Under the pieces are notes generated by a model that was not told the DNA's origin, made no database searches, and was given only the letters and a program-made list of their open reading frames with translations. A program made the translations under genes and the position numbers. Below, piece by piece: positions 43,344 through 51,021 of a stretch of DNA of 51,021 nt (position 1 is its first letter; every line of letters starts with the position of its first letter). Origin of the DNA: Candidatus Abzuiibacterium crystallinum (lineage in GTDB: Bacteria > Omnitrophota > Omnitrophia > Omnitrophales > Abzuiibacteriaceae); NCBI GenBank assembly GCA_002787155.1, contig PCVY01000053.1, forward strand, positions 1 through 51,021, read 5' to 3'.

Positions 43344-46300
43344 ATGCCTAAGAGAACAGACCTTAAAAAAATACTGATTGTCGGCAGCGGACCCATCATC
43401 ATTGGGCAAGCATGCGAATTTGATTATTCGGGGACGCAGGCATGTAAATCGCTTCGGGAAGAAGGTTATGAAGTGGTGCTCGTGAATTCAAACCCGGCCA
43501 CGATCATGACCGATCCCAACATGGCGGATCGCATTTACATTGAACCCATCACAGTCGAAGTGCTTGAAAAAATCATCGAACGGGAGCGTCCGGATGCCTG
43601 CCTTCCTACCATGGGCGGGCAAACAGGTCTTAACGTTGCGGTTGAAGCTTTTGAAAAAGGTGTTTTTGATAAATATAACGTCGAACTAATCGGCGCCAAA
43701 TATGAAGCGATCAAGAAAGCAGAGAACCGAAAACTCTTCAAAGAAGCTATGCAGAAAATCGGCATGGATTTGCCGCGGAGCGGATTTGCTTACTCGGTAG
43801 AAGAAGCGCTCGCTTTGGCTGATGAAATTGGTTATCCCGTGATTGTCAGACCCAGTTACACGCTGGGCGGTTCCGGCAGCGGTGTCTGCTATCATCGCGA
43901 AGAATTGGAGAAAACATCGCGTTTGGGACTCGATTATAGTTTGGCGCATGAGGTTCTCATTGAAGAATCGATTCTGGGCTGGAAAGAATTTGAGTTGGAA
44001 GTGATGCGCGACGCTAAAAACAATTTTGTTGTGATCTGCTCCATCGAGAATTTAGATCCGATGGGGGTGCATACGGGCGACTCCATCACAGTGGCGCCGC
44101 AGCAAACACTGACCGACAAAGAATATCAACGGATGCGCGATGCCGCACGGGCATGCATTACTGAAATCGGGGTTGAAACAGGCGGTTCTAACGTTCAATT
44201 TGCCGTGAATCCGGAAAATGGCCGCATGGTCATCATTGAAATGAATCCGCGTGTTTCGCGCTCTTCGGCACTGGCTTCCAAAGCTACCGGATTTCCGATT
44301 GCTAAATTTGCTGCCAAATTGGCAGTCGGCATGACATTGGATGAAATTCCAAACGACATCACCAAATATACGCCCGCCAGTTTCGAACCTTCGATCGATT
44401 ATTGTGTCGTCAAGATTCCGCGGTTTGCTTTTGAAAAGTTTGAAGGCGTCAATGACCATCTCACGTCCCAAATGAAATCGGTAGGCGAAACAATGGCAAT
44501 CGGACGCACTTTTAAAGAAGCACTGCAAAAAGGTTTGAGGGGTCTTGAAATCAAACGCACCGGTTTCGGAGCGGACGGCCAAGACCGCTTTGGCGGAGAA
44601 CAGATTGCGACACGTGAGGCTTATCTGGTTTGGCGGGAAGGAATTCAAAAAGATGCTGCCGGGCATGAATTAATCCGGTCAGAAATTGCAACACCCTCCC
44701 CTAGGCGGCTTTTTTATCTCAAATATGCCATGATGGCGGGTTTGTCTTTGGATGAAATCTATCAGCTAAGCAAAGTAGACCCTTGGTTCTTGGTGCAAAT
44801 GCAGCAAATCGTTCAAATGGAGAATGAATTGATCCAAGCCGGGATTGATTTGCATCAAGTTTCCTCCGACCTTTTACGCCGTGCCAAGCAATATGGTTTT
44901 TCGGATCAGCAGATTGCATTTCTTATTCACTCTTCTGAGGCAAAAGTACGCGCAAGACGTTTGGAACTCGGCATCAGACCCGTTTATAAACTGGTAGATA
45001 CCTGCGCGGGGGAGTTTAAGGCATATACACCTTACTTTTACTCCACGTATGATGAAGAAGATGAAGCCATGCCGAGCGACCGGAAAAAGGTCATGATTTT
45101 AGGCGGCGGCCCCAACCGAATCGGACAGGGAATCGAATTTGATTATTGCTGTGTCCAAGCTTCCTTTGCCCTTAAAGAATTGGGTTATGAAACCATCATG
45201 GTTAATTCCAACCCCGAAACCGTGAGCACGGATTATGATACATCCGACAAGCTTTATTTTGAGCCGCTTACCAAAGAAGACGTTTTAAACATTTTTGAAT
45301 GTGAAAAAGCCATCGGTGTGATTGTTCAATTAGGCGGCCAGACGCCGCTTAATTTATCGGAAGCGCTCGAAGCATCCGGTGTACCCATTGTCGGGACAAC
45401 GGTGGATGCCATTGATGCGGCCGAAGACAGGGAACGTTTCAAAGCACTTTTGGACAAAATAAATTTGAAACAACCGCGCAGTGAAATTGCCTTTTCCATC
45501 GAAGAATCTTTCGAAAAAGTAAAAGCCGTCGGGTATCCCGTCCTCATTCGGCCTTCTTATGTGCTGGGCGGACGCGCCATGGAGATTGTCTATGACGACA
45601 GCCAGTTTCATAAATACATCGGTCACGCCATTGAAGCAAGCGGCGAGAACCCCGTCTTAATCGACAAATTCCTGGAAGAAGCCATTGAAATTGATGTGGA
45701 TTTAATCGGAGACGGCGAGACCTTTGTGGTAGGCGGTATCTTAGAGCACATCGAAGAAGCGGGCATTCACTCCGGCGATGCCGCGATGGCACTGCCGCCA
45801 TTTTCCTTGAGCCAAAAGATGATCCAAGCTTTGACGGATACGACCAAACGCATCGCGCGTGAACTCAACATTGTCGGGCTCATGAACGTTCAGTACGCGA
45901 TTAAAAACAACGAAATTTATTGCTTAGAAGTAAATCCGCGCGCCTCTCGTACGGTGCCTTTTGTCAGCAAAGCCATTGGTATTCCCATGGCCAAACTGGC
46001 GGCCGAGGTCATGTTAGGTCACAAGCTAAAAGAGCTGGGTTTTTCGAAGGAAATCGTACCGCCCTATTGCGTCATTAAAGAATCGGTGTTTCCGTTTGTC
46101 AAATTCCCGGGCGTTGACATCATTCTTTCACCCGAGATGAAATCAACCGGTGAAGTGATGGGTATCGCGCGTGATTTTGGCACCGCTTATTACAAATCGC
46201 AGCAAGCCTCGTACTCACAAATTCCTTTGTCCGGCAAAGTATTTATGAGTGTCAAAGATAACGACAAATCCAAATCAATTGGTATCGCGAAACGGTTGGT

Positions 46301-46664
46301 AGAATTAGGCTATAGCTTAGTCGCCACGGCAGGAACAGCCAAGTATTTAAAAGAAAAAGGCATTGAATCGGAAGTGGTCAAGAAAATTGTGGATGGCCGG
46401 CCGAACGTGACGGATAAAATCCGAAACAAAGAAATTAAACTGATTATCAACACCCCGACCGGTAAAGGCCCCAAACTAGACGAAGCTAAGATTCGCTCGC
46501 TCGCTGTTTCGTTTGGGATATCCTGTGTCACTACCTTGAATGCCGCCAAAGCGACCATTCAAGGGATTGAAGCCTGCCGAGAGAAAGGTTTTTCAGTTCA
46601 GACTATCCAAGAATATCATGCGGAAATTCAAGCGCAAACAGGAGCCAAAGCGCATGCGGGATGA
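43344..46664 (+). CDS. carB: Carbamoyl-phosphate synthase, large subunit
   Basis: CarB makes carbamoyl phosphate with two ATP-grasp halves. The first half opens [22 protein letters not shown] with [15 protein letters not shown]. The second begins around residue 560 ([18 protein letters not shown]). The C-terminal MGS-like allosteric domain starts near [17 protein letters not shown]. At 1106 residues it is complete. ATG 43344 gives the family N-terminus; GTG 43329 would add five residues. No Shine-Dalgarno is evident. The end overlaps the pyrK start by 11 bases. Confidence 0.97.
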   Translation: MPKRTDLKKILIVGSGPIIIGQACEFDYSGTQACKSLREEGYEVVLVNSNPATIMTDPNMADRIYIEPITVEVLEKIIERERPDACLPTMGGQTGLNVAVEAFEKGVFDKYNVELIGAKYEAIKKAENRKLFKEAMQKIGMDLPRSGFAYSVEEALALADEIGYPVIVRPSYTLGGSGSGVCYHREELEKTSRLGLDYSLAHEVLIEESILGWKEFELEVMRDAKNNFVVICSIENLDPMGVHTGDSITVAPQQTLTDKEYQRMRDAARACITEIGVETGGSNVQFAVNPENGRMVIIEMNPRVSRSSALASKATGFPIAKFAAKLAVGMTLDEIPNDITKYTPASFEPSIDYCVVKIPRFAFEKFEGVNDHLTSQMKSVGETMAIGRTFKEALQKGLRGLEIKRTGFGADGQDRFGGEQIATREAYLVWREGIQKDAAGHELIRSEIATPSPRRLFYLKYAMMAGLSLDEIYQLSKVDPWFLVQMQQIVQMENELIQAGIDLHQVSSDLLRRAKQYGFSDQQIAFLIHSSEAKVRARRLELGIRPVYKLVDTCAGEFKAYTPYFYSTYDEEDEAMPSDRKKVMILGGGPNRIGQGIEFDYCCVQASFALKELGYETIMVNSNPETVSTDYDTSDKLYFEPLTKEDVLNIFECEKAIGVIVQLGGQTPLNLSEALEASGVPIVGTTVDAIDAAEDRERFKALLDKINLKQPRSEIAFSIEESFEKVKAVGYPVLIRPSYVLGGRAMEIVYDDSQFHKYIGHAIEASGENPVLIDKFLEEAIEIDVDLIGDGETFVVGGILEHIEEAGIHSGDAAMALPPFSLSQKMIQALTDTTKRIARELNIVGLMNVQYAIKNNEIYCLEVNPRASRTVPFVSKAIGIPMAKLAAEVMLGHKLKELGFSKEIVPPYCVIKESVFPFVKFPGVDIILSPEMKSTGEVMGIARDFGTAYYKSQQASYSQIPLSGKVFMSVKDNDKSKSIGIAKRLVELGYSLVATAGTAKYLKEKGIESEVVKKIVDGRPNVTDKIRNKEIKLIINTPTGKGPKLDEAKIRSLAVSFGISCVTTLNAAKATIQGIEACREKGFSVQTIQEYHAEIQAQTGAKAHAG

Positions 46665-47415
46665 ATGGGTCACGATTCTGGACAATCGGAAAATCAATCA
46701 AGCCTATTGGAAATTAAGTTTTAAATCCAGTTTTCTCTCACGCTCCGTGCTGCCGGGCCAATTCGTCAATGTCCTCTTGGAAGATGACAGCGATCCATTC
46801 CTCAGACGTCCTTTTAGTTATTACCGTACCAAAAATCAAACCATTGAAATTTTATATGAAGTGTTGGGACGCGGGACGCGTTTGTTAACACTCAAAAAGA
46901 AAGGCGACCGTTTAAAAGTGTTGGGGCCGTTAGGCAAAGCATTTACACAGAGTGCGAAAGGAAAAAAACAAATTTTGGTAGCAGGAGGGGTGGGTGTTCC
47001 GCCTTTGGTATTCCTGGCGGAGTATCAACGGGTGAGTCATTTACTCATTGGGTGCGGCAGCAAAGGGGAAGTGCTGCCGAAAAGCGAGCTTAAAAACGTG
47101 AAAGCTCAGGTGGGTTACGCAACTGAGGACGGTTCATACGGCAAAGCAGGTTTTGTGACTTTACTCCTTCATGAGGTCATTCAGCGTGAAAAGAACCCCA
47201 AAAATTTGTTTATCCAAACATGTGGGCCGCACGCCATGATGGAAGCTGTGATTAAGATGGCGCGGAAATTCGGCATCGAAGGCGAAGCGTCGATTGATGA
47301 GCGGATGGCCTGCGGCGTCGGTGCTTGTTTGGGTTGCATGGTGAAAACGCATGACGGTTATAAGACTTCTTGTGTGGAAGGACCGGTGTTTGCTTTTTGT
47401 GAACTGGAGGATTAA
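46654..47415 (+). CDS. pyrK: Dihydroorotate dehydrogenase electron-transfer subunit
   Basis: PyrK couples class 1B dihydroorotate dehydrogenase to NAD+ with FAD and a [2Fe-2S] cluster. The FAD/NAD domains show [10 protein letters not shown] and RRPFSYY, then [14 protein letters not shown]. The cluster motif is [12 protein letters not shown] with a fourth Cys in KTSCVEGP. At 253 residues it is complete. ATG 46654 is chosen over longer frames inside carB because it gives the usual start. It precedes a palindrome and then pyrD. Confidence 0.94.
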   Translation: MRDEWVTILDNRKINQAYWKLSFKSSFLSRSVLPGQFVNVLLEDDSDPFLRRPFSYYRTKNQTIEILYEVLGRGTRLLTLKKKGDRLKVLGPLGKAFTQSAKGKKQILVAGGVGVPPLVFLAEYQRVSHLLIGCGSKGEVLPKSELKNVKAQVGYATEDGSYGKAGFVTLLLHEVIQREKNPKNLFIQTCGPHAMMEAVIKMARKFGIEGEASIDERMACGVGACLGCMVKTHDGYKTSCVEGPVFAFCELED

Positions 47416-47417
47416 AT

Positions 47418-47554
47418 GAGCGCACCGGAGCACCAGAGCACAAGTGGACCAGTCAATCAAAACATGTGTCAAGAAACCGGAAATCTTCTATGGAAATTCT
47501 ATTTGAGTCTATAACTACAGACTGGTGCCTGGTGCACTGGTGTGCTGGTGACTC
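47418..47554. repeat. Heptad/octad palindrome abutting the pyrD start
   Basis: Left arm 47418-47454 contains CACCAG-like units every seven to eight bases. Right arm 47520-47554 contains the complementary CTGGTG units. The right arm ends at the base before the pyrD GTG. The 65 bases between are AT-rich and unremarkable. Confidence 0.8.
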
Positions 47555-48505
47555 GTGAAATCAAAACCAAATCTTAAAACTAAAATTGCAGAGCTTGAGT
47601 TCAAGAACCCGGTGACGGTGGCTTCGGGCACCTTTGGCTCGAAAGATGAGTATGCCAAGTTTTTTTCTTATGAAAAACTGGGGGCTGTCATTACTAAAAC
47701 GGTAACGCGAAAACCCAGAACGGGGAACGCGATGCCCCGGATTTGGGAAACCCCGAGCGGCATGCTGAATGCCATTGGGCTTCAAAATAAGGGCATTGAC
47801 GATTTTATCGAAAATAAAATTCCTTATTTTCGCCGCATCAAAACCCATTTGATTGTCAATATTGCCGGAGAAAGCGTTGACGATTTTGTTTATTTGGCAA
47901 AACAATTAGACGGCATTAAAGGCGTCGCGGCGCTGGAACTGAATTTATCCTGTCCCAATGTGGATAAAGGGCTTGAGTTTTGTTCCAAGAGTTCGTTAAC
48001 TTATGAGCTGGTCAAAGCCGTGAAAGAGACGACGGCACTTCCTATTTTTACCAAGCTTTCACCGGAAGCGCATGACTTTCTAAACGTGGTTGAGGCGGCG
48101 ATCAAAGCAGGTACCGACGGTTTAAGCCTTATTAATACCATCCGCGGCATGGCGGTCAATGTTGAGACCATGAAACCGCGTTTAGCCAAAGTGATGGGTG
48201 GTTTAAGCGGACCTGCTATTCGGCCGATTGCCCTTCGTTATGTTTATGAAGCCAAATCACATTTTGACATACCGGTGATTGCCAAAGGCGGTATTGCGAC
48301 GGCGCAAGATGCGCTCGAGTTTATCATTGTCGGAGCCGATTTGGTTGCCGTGGGGACAGCCAATTTTGTTAATCCTTATGCGACGATGGAAGTCATTGAA
48401 GGAATAAGCCGATATTTAAATACGCATGGTTACCGGTCCATTGCGGAGATACGTGGCAAACTAAAAACAGAAAAAACCAATACCATGGGAACAACAGCAG
48501 GATGA
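47555..48505 (+). CDS. pyrD: Dihydroorotate dehydrogenase, class 1B catalytic subunit
   Basis: PyrD oxidises dihydroorotate to orotate with FMN. FMN and substrate motifs include ASGTFGSKDEY, NAIGLQNKGID, LELNLSCPNV (the catalytic Cys of class 1) and VIAKGGIAT. The presence of pyrK identifies class 1B. At 316 residues it is complete. It starts with GTG at 47555 directly after a palindrome, without a Shine-Dalgarno. The stop overlaps pyrF by four bases. Confidence 0.95.
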   Translation: MKSKPNLKTKIAELEFKNPVTVASGTFGSKDEYAKFFSYEKLGAVITKTVTRKPRTGNAMPRIWETPSGMLNAIGLQNKGIDDFIENKIPYFRRIKTHLIVNIAGESVDDFVYLAKQLDGIKGVAALELNLSCPNVDKGLEFCSKSSLTYELVKAVKETTALPIFTKLSPEAHDFLNVVEAAIKAGTDGLSLINTIRGMAVNVETMKPRLAKVMGGLSGPAIRPIALRYVYEAKSHFDIPVIAKGGIATAQDALEFIIVGADLVAVGTANFVNPYATMEVIEGISRYLNTHGYRSIAEIRGKLKTEKTNTMGTTAG

Positions 48506-49230
48506 GCAAGAAAAAGAAGAGAAGTGATCAAATTATTGTCGCCTTGGACACTGCGGATCTGAAGTGGGCCAAAAAACTGGTTAAGCTGCTCCACAAGCGG
48601 ATACGGCTCTTCAAAGTAGGTAAAGAATTATACACCGCTTGGGGAACTGAAGCTGTGAAAGCTGTTCGATGGGAAGGCGGGCATATTTTTCTTGATTTGA
48701 AATTTCATGATATCCCCAATACTGTAGCAGGGGCAGTACGCGAAGCGACCAAACAAAATGTTTTCATGATGACGGTTCATACGATGGGCGGTTCTCAAAT
48801 GCTTGAAGCGGCCAGGCGGGCTGTCGAGGAGACAGTCAGGCGCAAACGTGTCAAACGCCGTCCTAAGCTGATGGGCGTGACGGTTCTCACCAGCATCAAC
48901 GAGCACGAATTAAAAAGCGAACTTTGGATTGAAAGGCCGCTTCAGAAAACCGTTCTCCACCTAGCCGAGATGGCTGACCGGGCCGGCTTAGACGGCGTCA
49001 TTGCCTCAGGGCGTGAACTGGCGGTGATCCGGCGTCACTTAGGCAAAGATCTTTTAGTTGTGACTCCTGGCATCAGACCCGCTTGGGCAACAAAAGGTGA
49101 CCAAAGACGGATTATGACACCTCAAAAAGCGCTCTCACTCGGTGCTGATTACCTGGTAATTGGCAGGCCTATTACGGCAGCGAAAGACCCTCTGGAAGCT
49201 GCCGAAAAGGTGATTGAAGAAATTTCTTGA
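48502..49230 (+). CDS. pyrF: Orotidine 5'-phosphate decarboxylase
   Basis: PyrF converts OMP to UMP. The catalytic Asp/Lys tetrad lies in IFLDLKFHDIPNTV. The N-terminal IIVALDTADLKWA and the C-terminal phosphate grip VTPGIRPAWA plus YLVIGRPITAAKDP are diagnostic. At 242 residues it is complete. The ATG overlaps pyrD by four bases. It ends the pyr run; pyrE (orotate phosphoribosyltransferase) is not in the window and must lie elsewhere if the pathway is complete. Confidence 0.96.
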   Translation: MSKKKKRSDQIIVALDTADLKWAKKLVKLLHKRIRLFKVGKELYTAWGTEAVKAVRWEGGHIFLDLKFHDIPNTVAGAVREATKQNVFMMTVHTMGGSQMLEAARRAVEETVRRKRVKRRPKLMGVTVLTSINEHELKSELWIERPLQKTVLHLAEMADRAGLDGVIASGRELAVIRRHLGKDLLVVTPGIRPAWATKGDQRRIMTPQKALSLGADYLVIGRPITAAKDPLEAAEKVIEEIS

Positions 49231-49250
49231 TCGGTTATAATCTAACCTTT

Positions 49251-49300
49251 GGGGACAGTTCCCTTTTTCACGGAAAAAGAAGAAAAAGGGCACTGTCCCC
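49251..49300. repeat. GGGGACAGT palindrome before yicC
   Basis: Nineteen-base arms (49251-49269, 49282-49300) match at 18 of 19 positions. The run-up to yicC still holds AGGA, so here a ribosome site remains. Confidence 0.85.
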
Positions 49301-49320
49301 TTTTAAATAGGAATAATCAA

Positions 49321-50196
49321 ATGATTGAAGGCATGACCGGCTTTGGCCGTGCGACGACGGGAAAGGGTGTTTATCGCTGGACGGTGGAATTGCGCTCGGT
49401 CAATCATCGTTTTTTTGATTTTTCTGCCAGGCTCCCCAATCAATTTTCGGCCTGGGAATCAGATATCCAGAAATTAATTCAACCCAAGCTGAAACGCGGC
49501 CGGGTGATGTTCAGCGCCACCTTATCAAACGGAAAATCTCTCTCGGAGAAACTGGTTCTTGATGAGAGCAAGCTGGGTTTTTACGTTCGTACTTTCAGGA
49601 AAATTGCCAAGCGGCATCATTTATCGGATCATTTGGAACTGCGCGATTTGATTACCATGCCCAATTTATTTACGGTAGAGCGGCAAGACAACCCGACACG
49701 TCATTGGCATTTTCTTAAAACTGCCGTTACACAGGCCCTGACACAAATGCTGCGTATGCGTCAGGTAGAAGGGAAAGCATTGGCGAGGGATTTAATCAAG
49801 CGGGTTCGTTTGGTTGAACGCGCTGTTTCCAAGATTGAAAAGACGGCGAAAGAATCTCGCACACATTTATCCAAGCAATTTCAGGAGAAAGTCAATAAGA
49901 TCAGCGAAAAGGTCAAATTAGACCCTGAGCGATTGGCGCGCGAAGTGGCCATTCTGGCAGAACGGGCTGATATTACCGAAGAAATTGTCCGCGCCCGGCA
50001 TCACATTGCGTCTCTTTTAAAGTCTCTGCAAGGGACGGGCGAGGCGGGTAAGAAACTCGATTTCATGCTGCAGGAAATGAACCGGGAAGTGAACACGATT
50101 GCTTCTAAAGCGCAGAATTTTCCGATTGCGAGTGAAGTTGTCAGTATTAAAAGCGAACTTGAAAAAATTAGAGAGCAAGTTCAAAACATTGTCTAA
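49321..50196 (+). CDS. YicC-family endoribonuclease
   Basis: The 291-residue protein has the YicC_N start MIEGMTGFGRATT and SVNHRFFDFSARLP. The C-terminal DUF1732 domain has KLDFMLQEMNREVNTIASKA. The family is linked to RNA decay and stress in enterobacteria and is placed near gmk in many genomes, as here. ATG 49321 matches the family N-terminus; a longer frame from 49249 runs through the palindrome and is rejected. AGGA precedes it. The gene overlaps the gmk start by eight bases. Confidence 0.92.
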   Translation: MIEGMTGFGRATTGKGVYRWTVELRSVNHRFFDFSARLPNQFSAWESDIQKLIQPKLKRGRVMFSATLSNGKSLSEKLVLDESKLGFYVRTFRKIAKRHHLSDHLELRDLITMPNLFTVERQDNPTRHWHFLKTAVTQALTQMLRMRQVEGKALARDLIKRVRLVERAVSKIEKTAKESRTHLSKQFQEKVNKISEKVKLDPERLAREVAILAERADITEEIVRARHHIASLLKSLQGTGEAGKKLDFMLQEMNREVNTIASKAQNFPIASEVVSIKSELEKIREQVQNIV

Positions 50197-50773
50197 AAAA
50201 TCAAAGCCTTTTGGTCGATTGGTCATTATTTCGGCTCCGTCGGGGGGCGGTAAAACGACGATCGTGAGCCGTTTGTTAGCAAAAAAGACGCACTTTAAAC
50301 GTTCTATTTCGTACACAACCCGCCAGCCAAGAAAAGGTGAGCGCCACGGCCGGGATTATAATTTTGTCACGAAAGCTGACTTTTTGCGCCGGCGCCGGCA
50401 AGGTTTCTTTCTGGAATGGGCCAATGTGTTTGGCCAATATTATGGTACGGCGCGCACGACATGTTTAAAACTCATGCGCGCAGGTTTTGATGTGATTTTG
50501 GCCATTGATGTACAGGGCATGCGGAAGATTAAACGCCTGTCAGGCAAGTCAATGCCCATGGTTAGTGTTTTTTTGATGCCGCCTTCCATGGCGGTGCTCA
50601 AGAAAAGGTTGTTGGGACGGCAAAGCGATTCGGCTGCTGAAATTAAGAAAAGGCTTCAAACGGCGCGCGCTGAACTGACTTGCCGCCGGTTTTATGATTA
50701 TGTGGTGATTAACAATACGATTCAACAATGCGTCAAAGATGTTTCAAAAATTCTAGGGGTCAGCCCTGAATGA
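50189..50773 (+). CDS. gmk: Guanylate kinase
   Basis: Gmk phosphorylates GMP to GDP. The P-loop is IISAPSGGGKTTIV. SYTTRQPRKGERHGRDYNFV carries the GMP site, and LAIDVQGMRKIK follows. The start is TTG at 50189, overlapping yicC by eight bases. A longer frame begins with TTG at 50099 inside yicC, but the family N-terminus favours 50189. At 194 residues it is complete. It feeds GTP supply beside the pyrimidine genes but is probably its own translational unit with yicC. Confidence 0.9.
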   Translation: MSKKSKPFGRLVIISAPSGGGKTTIVSRLLAKKTHFKRSISYTTRQPRKGERHGRDYNFVTKADFLRRRRQGFFLEWANVFGQYYGTARTTCLKLMRAGFDVILAIDVQGMRKIKRLSGKSMPMVSVFLMPPSMAVLKKRLLGRQSDSAAEIKKRLQTARAELTCRRFYDYVVINNTIQQCVKDVSKILGVSPE

Positions 50774-50794
50774 CACTAACTTAAGTTCAAAATG

Positions 50795-51021
50795 TGTCAT
50801 TCTGAGCCCGACCGCCATACAGCGTGGCGAGTCTCGCCAAGTTTTTTGGCGGAAGGGCGAAGAATCTCCGGATCAAAAGAGATCCTTCGCGGAGTTTACC
50901 CTGAGATGCTTCCTGCCGGAAGCGAGGCTCGCCAAAGGCGGCGCTTCGCTCAGCATGACATCGAAGGGCTCAGTTAAAATGAATAATTGCGTCCTCCTCG
51001 CCCCGAGGTAAACTCGGGGTG
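50795..51021. repeat. Dispersed palindromic repeat at the right end
   Basis: The region contains TGTCATTCTGAGC near its start and GCTCAGCATGACA near 50948-50960, an inverted pair, enclosing GC-rich hairpins such as TGGCGAGTCTCGCCA. Its last 53 bases are the exact inverse of 32-84. No coding signal is credible here. Confidence 0.85.

Noticed and set aside
42982..43344. 120-residue open frame covering the carA-carB gap
   Set aside because: It is made of two inverted-repeat elements, starts inside carA and matches no family; the openness is better explained by palindromic DNA.
44052..44666. 204-residue frame on the - strand inside carB
   Set aside because: It lies wholly within the conserved carB coding region and shows no recognisable protein pattern.
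46540..46653. Upstream extension of pyrK within carB
   Set aside because: The added 38 residues come from the carB coding region in another frame and do not match PyrK.
1..51021. CRISPR array, prophage, insertion sequence or transposase
   Set aside because: No regularly spaced direct repeats with unique spacers, no integrase or transposase frame and no phage structural gene were seen.

Overview
The window reads as a stretch of core chromosome from an uncultivated, probably anaerobic, Gram-negative-type bacterium. Every gene I accept lies on the + strand. An LptF-type LPS exporter and type IV-like minor pilins argue for a diderm envelope. A fused gamma/alpha KorA plus KorB ferredoxin oxidoreductase argues for anaerobic metabolism. 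The prepilin leaders with a 'GFTPLE ... LTGFTLIEL' pattern, GuaB3, the PyrR-type pyr operon and the density of intergenic palindromes suggest the Omnitrophota/PVC neighbourhood. That placement is inference from style, not a database result.

Layout: (1) 257-5513: a FIST protein, then a CBS-korA-korB-CBS operon. (2) 5535-9866: an SRAP protease and a pilin cluster (two prepilins and a PilX-like protein) plus a small membrane protein. (3) 10075-12955: guaB3 and guaA. (4) 13086-24231: dnaE, HU, a cold-shock protein, rsmE, mtaB, a CvpA-like protein, a 3-methyladenine glycosylase, dnaG and rpoD. (5) 24305-27812: a compact arsenosugar-type operon (glycosyltransferase, ArsM, radical-SAM ArsS, glycosyltransferase). 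(6) 27834-36056: a secreted acidic protein, then a tightly overlapping run of a YyaL-like protein, DsbD-like protein, HemD-HemE fusion, HemY, Bcp and YjbQ. (7) 36224-38828: a CAU-anticodon tRNA (probably Ile2), a secreted hypothetical, lptF and an unusually long RNase P RNA. (8) 38868-49230: a complete PyrR attenuator and the operon pyrR-B-C-carA-carB-pyrK-D-F, followed by yicC and gmk. Genes (8) carry out de novo UMP synthesis up to orotate plus OMP decarboxylation; pyrE is not in the window.

The most unusual content is not a gene cluster but small palindromic DNA. Two adjacent prepilin genes carry a near-identical palindromic element inserted in frame in the leader peptide; it duplicates the GFT processing motif and stays open in both. 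Separately, at least six imperfect palindromes (13011-13081, 36066-36223, 36506-36545, 38337-38402, 38713-38796, 47418-47554) differ in sequence but share one design: each arm is built from degenerate tandem units of about 7 bases (7-8 in one case). Several sit exactly against a gene start or an RNA 5' end, and two lie inside the RNase P RNA. Two further multi-branched palindromes fill the carA-carB gap. The window begins and ends in inverted copies of another dispersed palindrome, which looks like an assembly break.
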